Origin: Ulota crispa
Lineage: Eukaryota; Streptophyta; Bryopsida; Orthotrichales; Orthotrichaceae
Direction of reading: 5' to 3'
Length of the DNA: 64,000 nt
Assembly (NCBI GenBank): GCA_963920765.1
Contig: OY987249.1
Span: 20,618,483 to 20,682,482, forward strand
Below, in pieces: positions 44,823-55,825 of this stretch. Under the pieces are notes generated by a model, which saw nothing but the letters and a program-made list of their open reading frames with translations, was not told where the DNA came from and ran no database searches. A program made the translations under genes and the position numbers. How positions within the stretch are numbered: position 1 is the stretch's first letter; the number at the start of each line of letters is the position of its first letter.

Positions 44823-47207
44823 ATGCAGGTTGTTAGCCGCCTTGGCAGTCCGCGGGCAATTCGATGGCGGAAAGGAGAGTTGATTGGGGCAGGTACGCTT
44901 AAGTGTTTTCCCGATTCTGAGCAATTGTGTTTACGTGGGGTCGTCCCTTCAAACATACGATAACAGACAATTATGTAGAAGAGATCTGACTTTGTTAGGG
45001 GCTTCACGACCCCTCAGCTGCCTTCCCTTTCGGCACTTCAATCTCTTATTTTAGCGACATGAACATTCTAGACATTTTATGTAGTGGCTTTACCCCAGAA
45101 TCTGTCAATCGCATCTTGCCAAATTTGTTTTGTGTTATTGGTCCCGCAGGATGGCATCTTCTGACCTAATTTGCAGTTAAAATGCTCTGAAGGATCGACA
45201 TGCTTCTGGTTTACTGATAGCTTGGAACAGATATATCTCGAACTCTCTTTGCTTACATTGTTGCGTACTATGACTTTTGCAGGCGCATATGGCCGAGTGT
45301 ACATGGGCCTGAATCTGGACTCTGGTGAGCTTATCGCAGTTAAGCAGGTGTGCATTGCGCAGAACAACGTCACCAAAGACAGGGCTCGATCGCATATCCG
45401 GGAGCTGGAGGAAGAGGTGAAGCTCCTCCAGAACCTCTCTCATCCCAACATTGTTCGCTACCTGGGCACTGCACGAGAGGAGGAAGCTCTGAACATCTTT
45501 CTGGAATTTGTTCCTGGAGGATCTATTGCCTCTCTCCTTGGCAAGTTTGGCTCGTTTACAGAGACAGTCATTCGAATGTATACCCGCCAACTGCTCCTGG
45601 GGCTGGAATATTTACACAGCAACCACATCATGCACCGGGACATCAAGGGTGCGAACATTCTAGTTGATAACAAGGGATGCATTAAGCTTGCTGATTTTGG
45701 TGCATCTAAGAAAGTCGTCGAGCTCGCTACAATTTCCGAAGCAAAATCCATGAAGGGGACTCCTTACTGGATGGCCCCTGAGGTCATTCGGCAGACTGGA
45801 CACAACTGGCAAGCTGATATGTGGAGTGTTGGATGTACCGTCATAGAGATGGCGACTGGCAAACCCCCGTGGAGTCAGCAGTTCCAAGAGGTTGCGGCTC
45901 TTTTCCACATCGGCACCACCAAGTCGCATCCTCCCATTCCTGAACATCTGTCCGCCGATGGAAAAGACTTTCTATTGAAATTGTTACAGAGAGAGCCCCG
46001 GTTGAGGCCGAGTGCTGCTGAGATGTTGAAGCACCCTTACGTACAGAATTACGAAATATACAATGGAGAAGAAGGTGGTGAAGGTCGTCAAGTACTGGAA
46101 GAGCATTTGCAGCCCACAAAAGATGGATGTAGTGTCAGAACGTCAATGTCTTTGCGAAATTCCTGGAGGGGTTCATTGAGACAGAATGGTGTGGGATCTT
46201 GGAGACCGGGTGGCACGTCTGTCAAAGACCTCTCCTTTTCTTTCAGGGATCCCGGAGCATCCTCCAAGAGATATGTGAGCATGAGCAGACCTGGCAACAC
46301 TTTTAGTGAGGATCTAAATTGTTCAGTGCGGTTGGACTCTCTAAGAATGGATTCTCTGAGGGATTCCGTGAGGCTAGATTCCATGAGGGATTCTGTGAGG
46401 TTGGACTCAGTCCGACAGGACACATGGAGCGAGAGTTTCAACCCTATTTCAGAGCCTTCATACGTAGATGGCAGAAAATTTCGGTTAAATTCGACAACAA
46501 ATGGTGGGTTTTCTGTAAGGCCTCGGACTGGGGATGTTTTGGAAAACCCTGGCATTGGAAGACAAGGTTTGGGTGAGAGAGGTTGGTCCTTACGACAAGA
46601 GGATGAAGACGAAGTCACGGAGAGTATGATTCGTGCATTTTTAGACGAGAAGGCCTTGGAGTTAAAGAAGCTGCAAACACCCCTGTATGAGGACTTTAAT
46701 GATCCGTTGAGGACCTTTGCAATTCAAGGGAACGGAACTACAGCGGGTACAGCAGAGAAGTTTGTTGCGCCTTTAAGTCCTGCTAGGGCTATGCAATCAA
46801 CAGCGAGTACAAGCAAGTCACCCAGCAAAGGAAATGTGAGTGGAAGGTCTGTGGGTATTCGCAGCAGCCAAGAGAGTGAAACCAGCGGGAGCTCTGACAG
46901 CCCAGGTGGATATGCAGCTCCTTCGACAAGTACCAACCACAATCCTGTCCTGGACACACCCTGCCCAAGGTTGAATGGAGTGGAAGGGCTGAATCATGAT
47001 CCTCAGCAGCCATTGCCCAGTCCTGATTTGAGCTCTAGTGAGCGTCAAAGACTGTGGAAAGAAGAACTTCAGCAGGAGCTTCAACTAAAGCGAGAAGAGA
47101 AACGTAAGCACTCTCAAAGGGTCGCCCCATCATCTCCGTCTCCGAACTCAAGAGCGCATCAACGGCCAGGTAGCAGTCGATTAGCATCTGTGTCACAAGT
47201 AGATTAA
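44823..47207 (+). CDS. NPK1/ANP-type MAP kinase kinase kinase, two coding exons, 664 aa
   Basis: Exon 1 is 44823-44892 and exon 2 is 45283-47207. Splicing completes the glycine loop GAGAYGRV (residues 22-29). The kinase domain (about 14-277) has Lys44 (AVK), HRDIKGAN (Asp143), DFG (Asp161) and GTPYWMAPE. The family-specific LNLDSGELIAVKQV and SLLGKFGSF identify the ANP/NPK1 clade. The tail has DEVTESMIRAFLDEKALELK then KLQTPLYEDF (about 464-497), conserved in ANPs, and a C-terminal basic helix LWKEELQQELQLKREEKRK. In angiosperms these kinases act with NACK kinesins in phragmoplast expansion and in oxidative-stress MAPK signalling. The frame is open back to a TGA at 44727; I chose the first in-frame ATG (A at -3), giving a short N-terminus. 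An upstream exon is possible. An Arg/Asp/Ser repeat sits at about residues 372-402. The gene is intact. Confidence 0.9.
44893..45282 (+). other. Intron in the MAPKKK gene, phase 1
   Basis: Starts GTACGC and ends in TATGACTTTTGCAG. It splits the glycine codon of GAGAYG in the ATP-binding loop. Removing it joins RWRKGELIGA to GAYGRVYMG in frame, as in the family. Confidence 0.92.
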
Positions 47208-47830
47208 ATTGGGATGGTATTCTTGCCTTGAGCAGTCGCTTTTCCAGGTCCTTGTAGGTGGGTGTATGAGAGAGATGCTACTTATTATTAACGAGCTGAA
47301 GTTTCACAGCATTGTGTACCTCTTGGCACGGCCTGTCGGCATTTTCCTTGAGCTCTTTTTCTTTGTGAAGTTGTAATCTTGATTCACGAATGATTCTAGG
47401 TGCGTGTTACTGTGCATGTGTGGCTTTTCTAGTGCTGATGTGGTCCCCTCGTGTGAAGTGGGTTCATGCCACCTATCTGCATCACGGTGTGTTAAATTTG
47501 CAAAGCGAGTTCTTTGAAAGTATCTGGTCTGCCGCGCATTCTCTATGAATATCGATTCTCGTTTTGTGTTGTAATCTGCGGTTCTTTTCTGGGTTAGGAT
47601 ATCGAGAGATTTGACAAACGTTTTAGTCTAGCTACGCGTTATCAAGGAAGAAAATGCAATTATTTAGCTTCGTTTGCAAATAATCTGTTGAGAACTATTC
47701 TATTCCCAGAAATTTTATTGTACCTACCAAAACTAGCGAAGACTACTCAAAATATACCAGAATTGGTAGCCCCACTGTAGTTCTTGGAGCCAAGGCCAAA
47801 AAACAAAAATAAATTCCAAGTACGGAGTGT
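47208..47830 (+). other. Likely 3' UTR of the MAPKKK
   Basis: T- and G-rich sequence after the TAA stop. It has several TTGTAA/TTGTGTTG phrases and an AATAAA at about 47807. No coding seen. The cleavage site is a guess. Confidence 0.4.
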
Positions 47831-48119
47831 CATTTTTGACTTGGGCTTCAAACGGCAGTTGTTTCTTACACTAAAAGCTACGAGGTTGAATATCCTACCA
47901 TTGTGGAGCTAAGAAATCAACAAACAGGTTAGAAAGGAAGATGAAATCGTCATTTGTATGTGAATGTAAGGCTCGTAAACCGACCATCTAAGAGCTGAAA
48001 CTGAATTTTGGGGAGGTGGAACTTCCATTTTGGGGAGGTGGAACTTCTTGATGTATTTTTCAGTAAATTATCCAAGAGGAATTAGCGGAATTAGCATCTA
48101 ACTCAAGTTATTTATTTTG

Positions 48120-48300
48120 TATTTTTCAGAGCAATGTGGAATTAGTTATGAAATTTTGAAGTGGGAAGGTCAAAGGGCTCTAAAATAGTGCACCTCCTCA
48201 AATGTACATCCACTGCACATTATGAAAAAGCTATGAATAAGCCATGAGAAGTGAGCGGAATTAGTGCCCTAACACAATTTGAGCCTCTTACCTTAAGATG
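48120..48300 (-). repeat. Dispersed repeat, copy 2 (inverse of 9.06-9.29 kb)
   Basis: In reverse complement it shares AGTACATTTGAGGAGGTGCAC-like, GAGCCCTTTGACC and ATAACTAATTCCACA phrases with about 9180-9290. It has a related GCACCTCCTCAAATGTACAT half but lacks the perfect hairpin arm. Confidence 0.5.
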
Positions 48301-51300
48301 ATTTTCAGGAAAAGACCGCAAACAGGTTGCATAAAATCAGGAGTTGACCTTTTAATAAGGCTCGAAATGTCTTAAAACTAAAAATGGGCATGTATTCAAT
48401 ACTGTTCCTCCTTGAAATGCATTACAAAATATTTCCTTCAATTTTACACTAAGCTTACAATAGCTTTGATTGAACTAATGCTTAGCCGTTTAGGCTTGAG
48501 GGTCACCTCGGGGTTTGTTTTTGAAAATGTGGGCAACAGTCCATGTGATTAAAATTTTCCATTGTTTCCAATAGGTATAAAGCTAAAACAACAATTAATT
48601 TATACCATCAAATACCGTACCTTACTAGCAGCTTTGGCACTTGTGTGCCAAATAATTAATTAAAGTATAAAACTGAGGTTAGGGTTTAGGGAAAAATAAT
48701 ATGAAAAATTTAGTCATTTTCAAGAAAAAGAATGTAGTATTTAGGCATTTGTTCAAGTAAACACTAATTATGGTAATTAGTTATTGTAATTTATTAATAT
48801 GATTAATAACTTGAGATGGTTTTCATTTTTGGTATTCATTAATAAGATGGCATTCATTAAGAAAATGACAATTGACATCTTTCTTATGTTGCCTTAATGC
48901 TTCTTGGATTCGTAATCCAAGATTTTGCTTGTGTTCTTATATGAGAGTTCTTTTTTGTATGTGAGATTGCGTCTTAGTAGAAGAAAAAATAGTGAACAAA
49001 GAACACATATTTACAATAGTTGACAAAAATGATATGAAAGTATGTGTGTTGCTTGAATTTGCAACTTTGAGCACAAAATCTATATTATGATTTTTTTGTA
49101 TGTCAATACAACTCCAAAAATTATTTGATAAAAATTTTACTCTTATTTTAGCACCTTTGGGTTGATTTTTATTTATGAATAATGGCACAATCTAGGTACC
49201 CAAAAAGGACTGCTTAACTTTGATTTGACCATACCCATGATATTGCTTCTATTTATTGCGTCTTACTAGACAGTGCTATGTTCTTCACTTTTTAACAAAA
49301 AGTTGCTTATACTTGTAGATTAGTAAAAAAAAATACACTTTTTCAAATGATGAATGTTATCATGTCCAAATGAGCGATTTTATGAGAAGTTCTGGAACTA
49401 TCTCATTTCATAAAAATGAAGTAAAGGACTCATCTGGACTACAAATTTGGTTAGTAGTATTTAGGTTAATGCATTTATAGTTGTGCGAGCTTCTATGGTC
49501 CATGAATTTAAAGTGTGTTAGTCCACACATTATTAAAATTAGTTGTTATGAATTCTTTAGGGATAGTTTCATACAAGTTTTTCCACGTCCAATAAAGAAC
49601 ATTAAAAATTTGTAATTTTTTTAAAGTGGCAAAAACATGCACATATATTTGTTTCTAGGTGCACATATGGTCAAAATTATTAAAATGTTAATAATTAATT
49701 TTTGAGAGCTATTATAAATTACAAGTCAAAAAAATTCTAGATCATGACATTTGGATTTTAATCATTTTTGTGGTGTGAAAAAAATCAAGAAAGTCCTTTT
49801 GATGAAAATAACACTTTTTAAATGAATGTCTTAACATAAGGAAAGCTTAAGAAAAATGTTTCATCACTTGCAAGTTCAAATTTTTTCCCAAACAAAAATA
49901 ATCTGGACTCACTAGTGCATGTGAGGTAAGAGTCATGTCCAAAGGTTTGGTGTTGTGATGCAAATCATGGCATGTAGTAAATATGCGTGAAATTTGATTA
50001 GATTAAAATTTGTGTGAGTTGTTGTACTCTTTTTCCTTCATCCGCGATTTTGCCCCTGATTAATAAGGTTTTCTTGGATAAGGTTTTGATGAGACAACAA
50101 CCGTATATGAGTGTTAGTTTACTAGAGTCCATTGGAGTTTACTTTGGATTTAGGAATTCCATGAACCAATAATAGAGTGACTTTTACCTTGGAGTTATTT
50201 TTATTTAAAGTAACTCATAAACTAATGGTAGAGAAGGACTTTTACTTTATCTCTTCTCTCTTTAGTATATAGTTGGAAACCTACTTGGGATAGGATGAAA
50301 TGCACCTCATAATACATATTACATACTCCACATTTCTTACTTTTCTTCTTGGATGCTTTGGTTTTTTATCTTCTTGTAAATTTGTTTTAGAGAGCAAGGT
50401 TATATTTTAGGGTGTCATTCCATCTGATATCTAAAATTGGATGCAGCTAAAATCCCATGGATTTCCCAAGGCAAAACCCTATCTACCCGACAATGGCCCA
50501 ATATTTTTGGATTTGTTCTTTTTGAAATTACACATTGCATGTTGCGTCCTAGGGCTTAGATTGAAATCAAATAAAGTAATTCAAAAAGTCCTTACCGCTA
50601 GAGGCGCACATAGAACTCAAAAAGGGATTCAAGTTAAAAAAGAAATTAGGAAAAAAATAAAAGACAAAGGAGAAAAAGACTTTGTAAGATCCAAGGTTTA
50701 AAAAAGCATTAAAATCTCCTTTGCAAACATTCCATACACATCTACAAAACAAGATTATAATTTCTTAAAATTTTACCCTACCCACTAGAAACACAATCCT
50801 TTGTATTCTCTTAGGTAACTAAGCCATCTTCAAAAAGTCCTTGAAAAACTTCCAGACAGCAGAAATGTCACACTCATGTTTTTTCAAAAGTCCTCCACAC
50901 CTCCATAAAATGCCAAAAAAGAAACTAAACAACATTATTGTAGTTACAATGAAGTTAAAGTCTTTGCAACGGATTTTTTTTTGGAATTTTCCAATGTACC
51001 ATTTAAGCATTTGAAATTGGATATGTGCAATTTTTTATAATGTGTCACATTTTTTAGCCACTCAACCATGCATTCACCTTGTGAATGTTTATTCCAAGGT
51101 TTATTCCTATATGAATGTGCTAGGAATTGGTGTGTCTTAACGATGGATCACTAATTTTGAGTTTGATTTTCTACATTGTAGAAATCAAGGGAATAATTTG
51201 GAGATGATTCATTGGTGAGTGCAAGCAAACAAATGAGTCCTAGTTTTTTTCTTGGTTCTTTTTTATAATTAACAAGAATTTCTTTGTCTTGTTGAATTTA

Positions 51301-53161
51301 GTTTCACTTTCATGTGAGTATGAGCTGAGGGTAGAGTATTTTTGTAGATAGTTATCACTAGCTTTTTAGTTTTTTGGTATGTCTGGAGGCATTGTTGAAC
51401 AAATTGGACTATGTCCAAGAAATGTACCATGATTTGCAATTTGCACTCTGTCACATTACTAAGAGAAAATGCAAATAGAATTTGATCAAACCATGTATTC
51501 CATTTATTTAAGTAGTTAAGGTTGGAATTTTTTTAGTGGAATTCTCAGGCAAAGTTTTAATAGTTCTATTATTTGTTTTCTTAGTGTGACTGCTTGCAGC
51601 CTAGTGAAGTGACGATGACCGCTCCAAAGTCTCTTGTTGTTATGTTGGAGGAAGTTGTTGGAAATAAAATATTGGATATAGACAATTATTAATTTAGTTA
51701 CTCTATACATTGAAGCCTCATTGCCCTCTGTGTAGCGAGCACATCCTGGCACTTGGCCTAGATATTCATCTAGAGTTTTTGTCTTTTTGTGGATTCATCA
51801 TTTTGAGTTTTTGCTCTATTTGGCTATTGAGGAAGATGTGCCTTTTTTGCATCTAATTTGGAGTTGTGTAGAGCTTGTGATAGCACAAGAAAGTACTTAT
51901 CCTCTTGTTGGCATTAAAAGTGACTTAAAAAACCAAGAAGAAGACTTGTTTTTGTTCCATAGGGATTTAGTTCATAGATCCTAAAGATGATTGGAATAGG
52001 ATGAAGAAATTTGGTTTGTAATTTGCAAGTACGCACAAAACCACAAACACACACACAGGAAAGTAACAAGAAGTTCTCTAATTGATAGACCGGACTCCCT
52101 AATTATATTCACCTGTTCACACTAGCAATCTAGACTTCCGGAAGAAGTGTCCAAACTATGTACCTATTACGGATCCAGTTACAAAACAGATGACACTTTA
52201 CAAAAGTTTAGCCTCTATAGTAGAGGGTTCCGCAATTCGGAATTGAGGAAGGCTATGTGAAATCCTACCCTTTGATCGTTTATAGTGAATGAAGTATCAC
52301 TAAACTAAACAACAATAAAGAACACAAAGAAAAAAATTTGCAAGTATCCTTCATAGCCAATCCAAAAGTGATTCCAAACCGAAAAGTCATGCATGAAATC
52401 CCTACAACCCCAAATTACTACAACAAGAGACTCTCTCCTATCCAATTCTAGCTACTAAGATGGTAATCGGATAATTAGCGGATCTCTATTCCTTTGCTCA
52501 TGATCACTCTTAATTGTAGTGGAACCTCTCAAACCATCGACTAGCATGCATCAGGATCATTATCCGGATTGCCTTAGTCTAAAGGTGGTTATTCCTCACA
52601 GAAGTATCCGGATCATAAACCCAAACAAAGACTATCCAAACAAAGACTACCCTCTAGTACACACAATTTTCCAATCACCTTGACTTGCTTCCAAAAACCA
52701 GATTAGACATGATCTAGGGCCTGGAGGTTACTTCTCTCTCGCTTCCCTAATACTCATATTCTCATGCACAACACACCAAATGATCAATTCAGGGTTCTAA
52801 GATAAGAAACTTTGCTTGCATTAGGAGAATCGAAAACATAAAATTGCATGAGGCAACCAAAGTTAGTTCTGCCTCTAATAGCTAATCATGAAGAAAACTC
52901 TATAAGATCCTCTTCCAAAAAGCTACCAATTAGGGAATGACAAGTTTCATTCCCTGATCCAAAAAGTGGTGGTTTTCCCTTTCTCTTGCAAAGTTCAGGT
53001 AATCATGGATTTCAGATCCTAAAAATCCGGATTTGCACGTCTAGGTTCATCTCATCAAGAAGCAACTACCTTTTACTATCTAAGGTAAATAAACTTTATT
53101 TTATTTATCCTAATACTGCTGTTGGTACTACTACAACATTACTAAGTTTCTTTCCTTTTCT
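48301..53161. other. Gene-free AT-rich stretch
   Basis: Only short ORFs without family matches. A TTAGGGTTTAGGG phrase occurs near 48680. The part from about 52.0 to 53.1 kb is less AT-rich, with repeated TCCGGAT words and a local CCAAACAAAGACTA duplication near 52.62 kb. It could be untranslated or terminal sequence of the element coding at 53.2-55 kb, but I could not find its partner repeat on the other side. Confidence 0.4.
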
Positions 53162-54953
53162 TCAAAGCAACAACACCTCCTTCTGGGTGAGTCGCTCTTG
53201 GCTAGTTAGAGCGTAAGTTCTCTTTGCAGTCTTCCCGTTCTTCGAGTTGGGTTTCTTCCTCTCCATTTGTGACATGGCCACCACTTTAGGATTGGAATCT
53301 CCGGATTCTTCTTGCAACTCCCAAGAATCACTCTCACTGTTTGTATTGGATATAGATGGCTTGTCATCTAGGTTGATTGGGACCAGTGAGGTTAACTTCC
53401 ATTTGCGCTTATTTGTCGTCTTCCTATTTACCGGGCTCGGCACTTTTGCTGTACCTCCGCTATCAGGTGTCGTTTGGGTTTGACTTCTAGTCCGAGATTC
53501 GGGCGTAACCGCTTCTCCTGACCCAAAGTCAACCTTACAAGGTAGCCAGGTATAACGTGGAGTTCTAACTTCCTCGACTTCCTTTTGCTCAGTTGGGCAA
53601 AGTGACGGAGGTGGAGGAGTCTTCATGGTAGGGGTAGCTTCCCTGGCTTTTCTGGATCCTTCCCCTCCTTTCGGTTTTACTTTGGGGCTGTGCAGGATCT
53701 CCTTCATCTACTGCAGGACTGACTCCATCCTCTTTGCATACTCCTCTAGGACCCCCACCAATTTTGGTACCATCTATGCCCCTTCCTTCATGACTTTGGC
53801 ATGAAACAACTTAGCCTTATTCACCACATCACCCGGAATCACCACAAAACTCCAGAGGCTAGTAATGTTGCGAAAGGCTTTGTCGGCTAATTTGTCCTTC
53901 TCCGCGTCCTGCCTTAATTGAGCCTGAAGGTTGGTCACCTTTCCGAATAACCTTTCAACCTCTAACTTGCCAGCTCTCTTGAGCTGAAGGAGAGTCTTCT
54001 CCTTAGCGTATATCTTGTAGGGGTAAAAGACTTCCGTCAACGCACTTACATTACCGAGTACCTCCCGGTCAAACATGACTCTCTCCTAAAGTCCCTTTAA
54101 TTGACCTTTGATCTTAATGAAAGGTCGGGTTGCTAGTAACTCCTTGGGATCTTTCATTTTTGGTTGGTCTAACGCTCCGATTTCCTCAACCGGTTCCTTG
54201 CCCTTTCCTTTGGCTCCCCTCTTTCTTTCTTGATCTGAGGTCTCCTCCTTCTTCTCCTCCTCAGGCTCTTCTTTCAGTTCCACCTCCGCGGTAAGATCAT
54301 GCTTCAGCATTACTACGGCTGACCTAGAAGCTATCCTCTTGTTCCTCCCCAGCAGATCCAAAGAATTATACAGGTGGTACAAAAAGGGACTAAGCTCGGA
54401 AGCTTTAGTATATCCTAACAATCCGGTCATCTTTAAAATAGATTCCAGATGACTATACCCCAATTTACTTGTCTATCCCCCGACAATGACCCAAAGATGG
54501 TATTGGCAAAGGTGACGGTTAAGTACGCTAGTCTTTCCAAAAGCAAAATCAAGACCAAGAACTCAAGCAACCTCCTCTTGCGGGGATTCATACTATCTGC
54601 AACCAAATAACCATTCTTTGCATGGGGTCCGAAAGTAAATTTACCTATGGCAAACTTGTCGGTTCGAGAGGCCAACCCCTCTTCAGCGGAATTGAAGTGG
54701 TAAACCGCACACCAATCCTCATTTTTCCACGAACCCGGTTGAGCTCTCTTCATGCACTCCCACTGGCTTTGCAGATCCTCCAGCAATTCTCGCACCATGT
54801 CCTTGTCCTTCAAATTCCATGGCACCTCCAACAATCCTTGACAACCCATTCGTGCAAATCCTCCTCCAGCATCTTCCATTTGTTGTAATCCTTGGATACG
54901 CCTGGGATTACAAACCTGAGAGCTACATGTGCTAATTCCTTCTTCTTCCCCAT
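53162..54953 (-). pseudogene. Decayed unknown protein, probably transposon gag-like or host-derived
   Basis: Not recognised as a named family. The reverse frame starts at an ATG at 54953 (MGKKKELAHVALRFVIPG). After a frameshift it continues through KDMVRELLEDLQSQWECMKR, a WKNEDWCAVYHF block, and LTVTFANTIFGSLSGDRQVN. A second frameshift leads to a 434-codon frame (54463-53162) interrupted only by TAG at 54088, 53776 and 53710. This last part has KASELSPFLYHLY, a Glu/Lys-rich acidic linker, a coiled-coil-like region (KRAGKLEVERLFGKVTNLQA) and a Ser/Pro/Lys-rich tail. The W-G-x-V-I-W and SPFLYHLY signatures remind me of gag-like plant mobile proteins, but this is impression only. Total about 597 codons. 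No reverse transcriptase or LTR seen. Confidence 0.5.
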
Positions 54954-55646
54954 TATTCTAGAAGTACTGCAAATTGGAAACTAACGGAAACTTGTACAAA
55001 CCCGCGGCTAAAGCTCTAACAGCATTCGAAACTCGCTCAACGCTATCCCGATGTAGGAAGAAGATGGTGAGGGCAAGAAGGTAAGTGAGGAACTCATTTG
55101 CCATTCCTTCCTAATTTTAGTTCTGGTGGTTGATTAGACCGTTGCGGCCGTTGGCGGGTGATGATTAGGAGTTTAAAAGACCTTTCCTAAACGCATTTTA
55201 GGAATCTGATAGAAACCATTGGAGTGTCGGGTCAATCTTGATATTGAATTCAGTACTGTTACATTCTGAGTTCCTGGACTGCTCTAGTACCATCAACGCT
55301 ATTGGAAGCACTTACTTCCAGATTCAAGGAAGAATTCCGGACTCCTATCCAAACTAAGATAGGAACCAGAACATCCCTTTTTATCTTGTTTATCTAATCT
55401 GGAATTACTATATTATGCCAACCCTTTAATTCAACCATTCTCATGTTTCTAATTAAGAAAACAAAAAGTTTTGATTGAAAGAGATTGGTTTATCCGGATT
55501 TTAATGTAATACCTCTATTTCTTTGAATTGTGAATTGTCACAGTGCTTGATGTTGGAAACCCAAAATTTGACTTTAAGCAAATTAGTGAACTATAAATGA
55601 TAATAGAAAATGTAGGTTGTAGCAAATTTCCATTTGTGGTAAATGA
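54954..55646. other. Gene-free stretch
   Basis: Less AT-rich than average up to about 55.4 kb. It may be the 5' flank of the decayed reverse-strand element. No terminal repeat partner found. Confidence 0.35.
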
Positions 55647-55822
55647 CACTAGTAGAAACTTGCAATGGAACCCACCAACTTATGTAGGGTAGTTCTTGTT
55701 GGATTCGTTATTTCCAACGCATAATTTTGTTGAACAACACAAAATTTTGTATTGAAAAGAAGAAACTCAATAGAAACTATTCTACATAATTTAATGGGTT
55801 CCAACGCAATTTTTGACTAGTG
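55647..55822. mobile_element. CACTA-type MITE (foldback family), copy 2, with TGA target duplication
   Basis: 176 bp starting CACTAGTAGAAACTTGC and ending TTTTTGACTAGTG, with TGA on both flanks (55644-55646 and 55823-55825). The interior (GGAACCCA, TTCCAACGCA, GTTGAACAACAC) is homologous to 40985-41180, but the inverted arms are more diverged here. Confidence 0.8.
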
Positions 55823-55825
55823 TGA

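Noticed and set aside
52000-55560. LTR retrotransposon around the decayed reverse-strand protein
   Set aside because: No direct repeats, primer-binding site, polypurine tract, protease, reverse transcriptase or integrase could be found on either side.
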